From positions 2,478,839 through 2,542,838 of the forward strand of contig VYZI01000041.1 of the NCBI GenBank assembly GCA_013397695.1: DNA of 64,000 bases. The letters run 5' to 3'. Of the stretch, positions 62,546 through 64,000 are shown piece by piece (the first letter of the stretch is position 1; each line of letters begins with the position of its first letter). Under the pieces are notes generated by a model, which saw only the letters and a list, made by a program, of their open reading frames with translations, was not told the origin of the DNA and searched no databases. The position numbers and the translations under genes are program-made. Source of the stretch: Centropus unirufus (Eukaryota > Chordata > Aves > Cuculiformes > Centropidae).

Positions 62546-64000
62546 CTGAAAGAAAATAGCATATAGTTTCTAGCAGACAAGGAGGAAGTCACTGGATTTT
62601 CCTGTTGAAGACTTGACAGTTCAGAAACCACAGGAAGGCATGGGAGCACAAATATAGAATGATGACATGAAAGCAGAAAGTAATGAGAAGGAATAAGCTA
62701 GCAGATGGAGAACCGTTCAATAGATAAACACTAAGATATGATAATCTGAGTGGGGAAGACAACTGATGATGTCTTAATTAAAGAAATATAACTGCATATG
62801 GCAAAAGTTGGTGAAAAAAGAAAATGGGGAAAAAAATTTAGACTTCTCGTTTTTTTGTAATTTTGATTTTATTAAATAAACCTCTTTTTTAAAATGCAAA
62901 AACTGCCTATAAGGTATTTATTATAGCTGAAGTTGCCTTTCTCTTATAGTCTTACCATAGGGAAAAAAACTATATTTAGTTTGTTCTATCTTCTATTAAG
63001 CAAATAGCCCAGAAGAAATGTTGATGCTTTCTAGATTGCCTCTCCTGGTTGAGGGAGAATATTTAATATTTTAGTGACTGTTGTTACACTGAAAAGGTTC
63101 TTGGTTGCTCTCAAATGGATCTTCATGTAGAAGCACTGAGTTCATTGAGACTAATGAGCACACTAGCTGCCTGTCAATTAGGCTAAAATGAAAAAAACAT
63201 CATGCTCCTATAATGGTTATAACAGATTAAACAAGAGAAGCTGTTCACCAATGTATACCTTGGCAAGGCCTTTGTGGACAATGCATACAGATTTTGGAGT
63301 GTTAGGTACTCCCAGTTGTGCTAGGAGAAGAGTTCGTTTTTCTTCTCTGAACTAGCTTCAGTTTAGTGGGCTAATAAGCATGATCATAAAAGGTCCAGCT
63401 GAGAGACGACTTGTATGTACAGTATTGCAAAGTGATGCGCACTCCTTTCAGGTTGATGATCACAACTGCTATAAGGTATCAGACAGGTCCTGAGGGCTAG
63501 ATTTGCAGAGAAGAGAAGAGAAAGATAGGGTTAACACCCACCCTATGGAAGTATTGCTAGTAGAGAAAATTTAAAGTGTTTTCAAAATACAGTGAAGAGA
63601 AGAAAAGAAAGTGTATGTTTGAAATAATAATGAAATTAAATGAGATGTGAGCAGAGAAATCATGTGGGAATCTCAGATTAAATGGAGACCAACCAGAAAT
63701 TTCCTCTAGAAGCTGTCACTTCAGGTTGTCTTTACATTCTCCAAAGACAAAGTGGGGTCAAACTGCTTAATTATCTTTCATGATCTGGATGCAAACTACT
63801 ACTAGTCCTTGCCTATTTGACCTAACATTTTCATTTCTCACATTTAAGCAGACAATACATGAGAACTGTTATTTAGCATTGCCAAGACCTCAAACTCATC
63901 GGCCATGAAAGGAAAGAGAAATGTTTGCTGCCACCCAGAAAGACTTGCCTACCTTGCAGAATTAGTCGCGCTGCTAATTACTAAGAGGCAGAAGGTTGCA

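Larger units (their letters stand above)
50006..64000. other. single-copy noncoding DNA
   Basis: No gene or recognisable transposon in 14 kb. It holds splice-flanked segments at 53097-53127 (-), 53979-54034 (+) and 62534-62545 (-), a hairpin at 57689-57721, an A12 run at 57611-57622 and a 10-bp duplication at 58082-58101. The 147-codon + strand frame at 57558-58001 spans the A12 run and the hairpin and has no recognised domain. Confidence 0.73.

Noticed and set aside
1..64000. Prokaryotic-style gene calls, CRISPR arrays, prophage, operons
   Set aside because: There are no packed long ATG frames, no ribosome-binding sites, no regularly spaced direct repeats and no integrase. CR1 elements identify a vertebrate, bird-like genome.
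1..64000. tRNA, rRNA, snRNA or endogenous retrovirus sequence
   Set aside because: I saw no tRNA A/B box pairs in cloverleaf spacing, no rRNA motifs, and no LTR pairs or gag/pol/env-like frames. A covariance-model and RepeatMasker run could still find short or diverged ones.

Overview
This window reads as noncoding DNA from a bird (avian) macrochromosome. Three copies of the CR1 non-LTR retrotransposon carry the typical avian 3' end: the motif around GGTTGGAAGGGACC, and in one copy an ATTCTATGA-type terminal repeat. The rest is A+T-rich (roughly 60% by eye), has few CpGs and no CpG island. It contains no operon-like gene packing, no Shine-Dalgarno sites and no CRISPR array. I recognise no known protein-coding gene, tRNA, rRNA or other structured RNA. 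The best description is deep intergenic sequence (a gene desert) or the inside of a very long intron; which one cannot be decided from the sequence alone.

Layout. 1-7134: single-copy A+T-rich DNA with a 17-bp tandem duplication and one candidate exon. 7135-7252: short CR1 tail on the + strand. 7253-29991: 22.7 kb with no recognisable young transposon, containing an ancient repeat-like patch (11291-11364), a 23-bp palindrome (13464-13486), a 33-bp tandem duplication (28256-28321) and several splice-flanked open segments. 29992-30662: the longest CR1, on the - strand. 30663-36678: single-copy DNA with GC boxes, a CTCF-like site and a 20-G homopolymer. 36679-37148: a second - strand CR1 with an apparent internal deletion. 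37149-47000: single-copy DNA with the densest set of candidate exons. 47000-50005: strongly A+T-rich and without a reading frame of 60 codons. 50006-64000: more single-copy DNA, with a 13-bp-stem hairpin at 57689-57721. Recognisable transposon sequence is only about 1.26 kb of 64 kb (about 2%).

The most interesting pattern is on the + strand. Six segments (5597-5701, 17728-17780, 26315-26386, 28727-28801, 39365-39437, 40835-41047) are each flanked by usable splice signals and each open. Their phases fit when joined in order, giving one frame of 196 codons plus a stop. A seventh, very well-formed candidate exon lies at 42059-42130. I match none of these to a known protein. Decoy exons are common in vertebrate noncoding DNA, and I also found well-formed ones that do not fit the series, so this is a hypothesis for RNA-seq and comparative tests, not a gene call.
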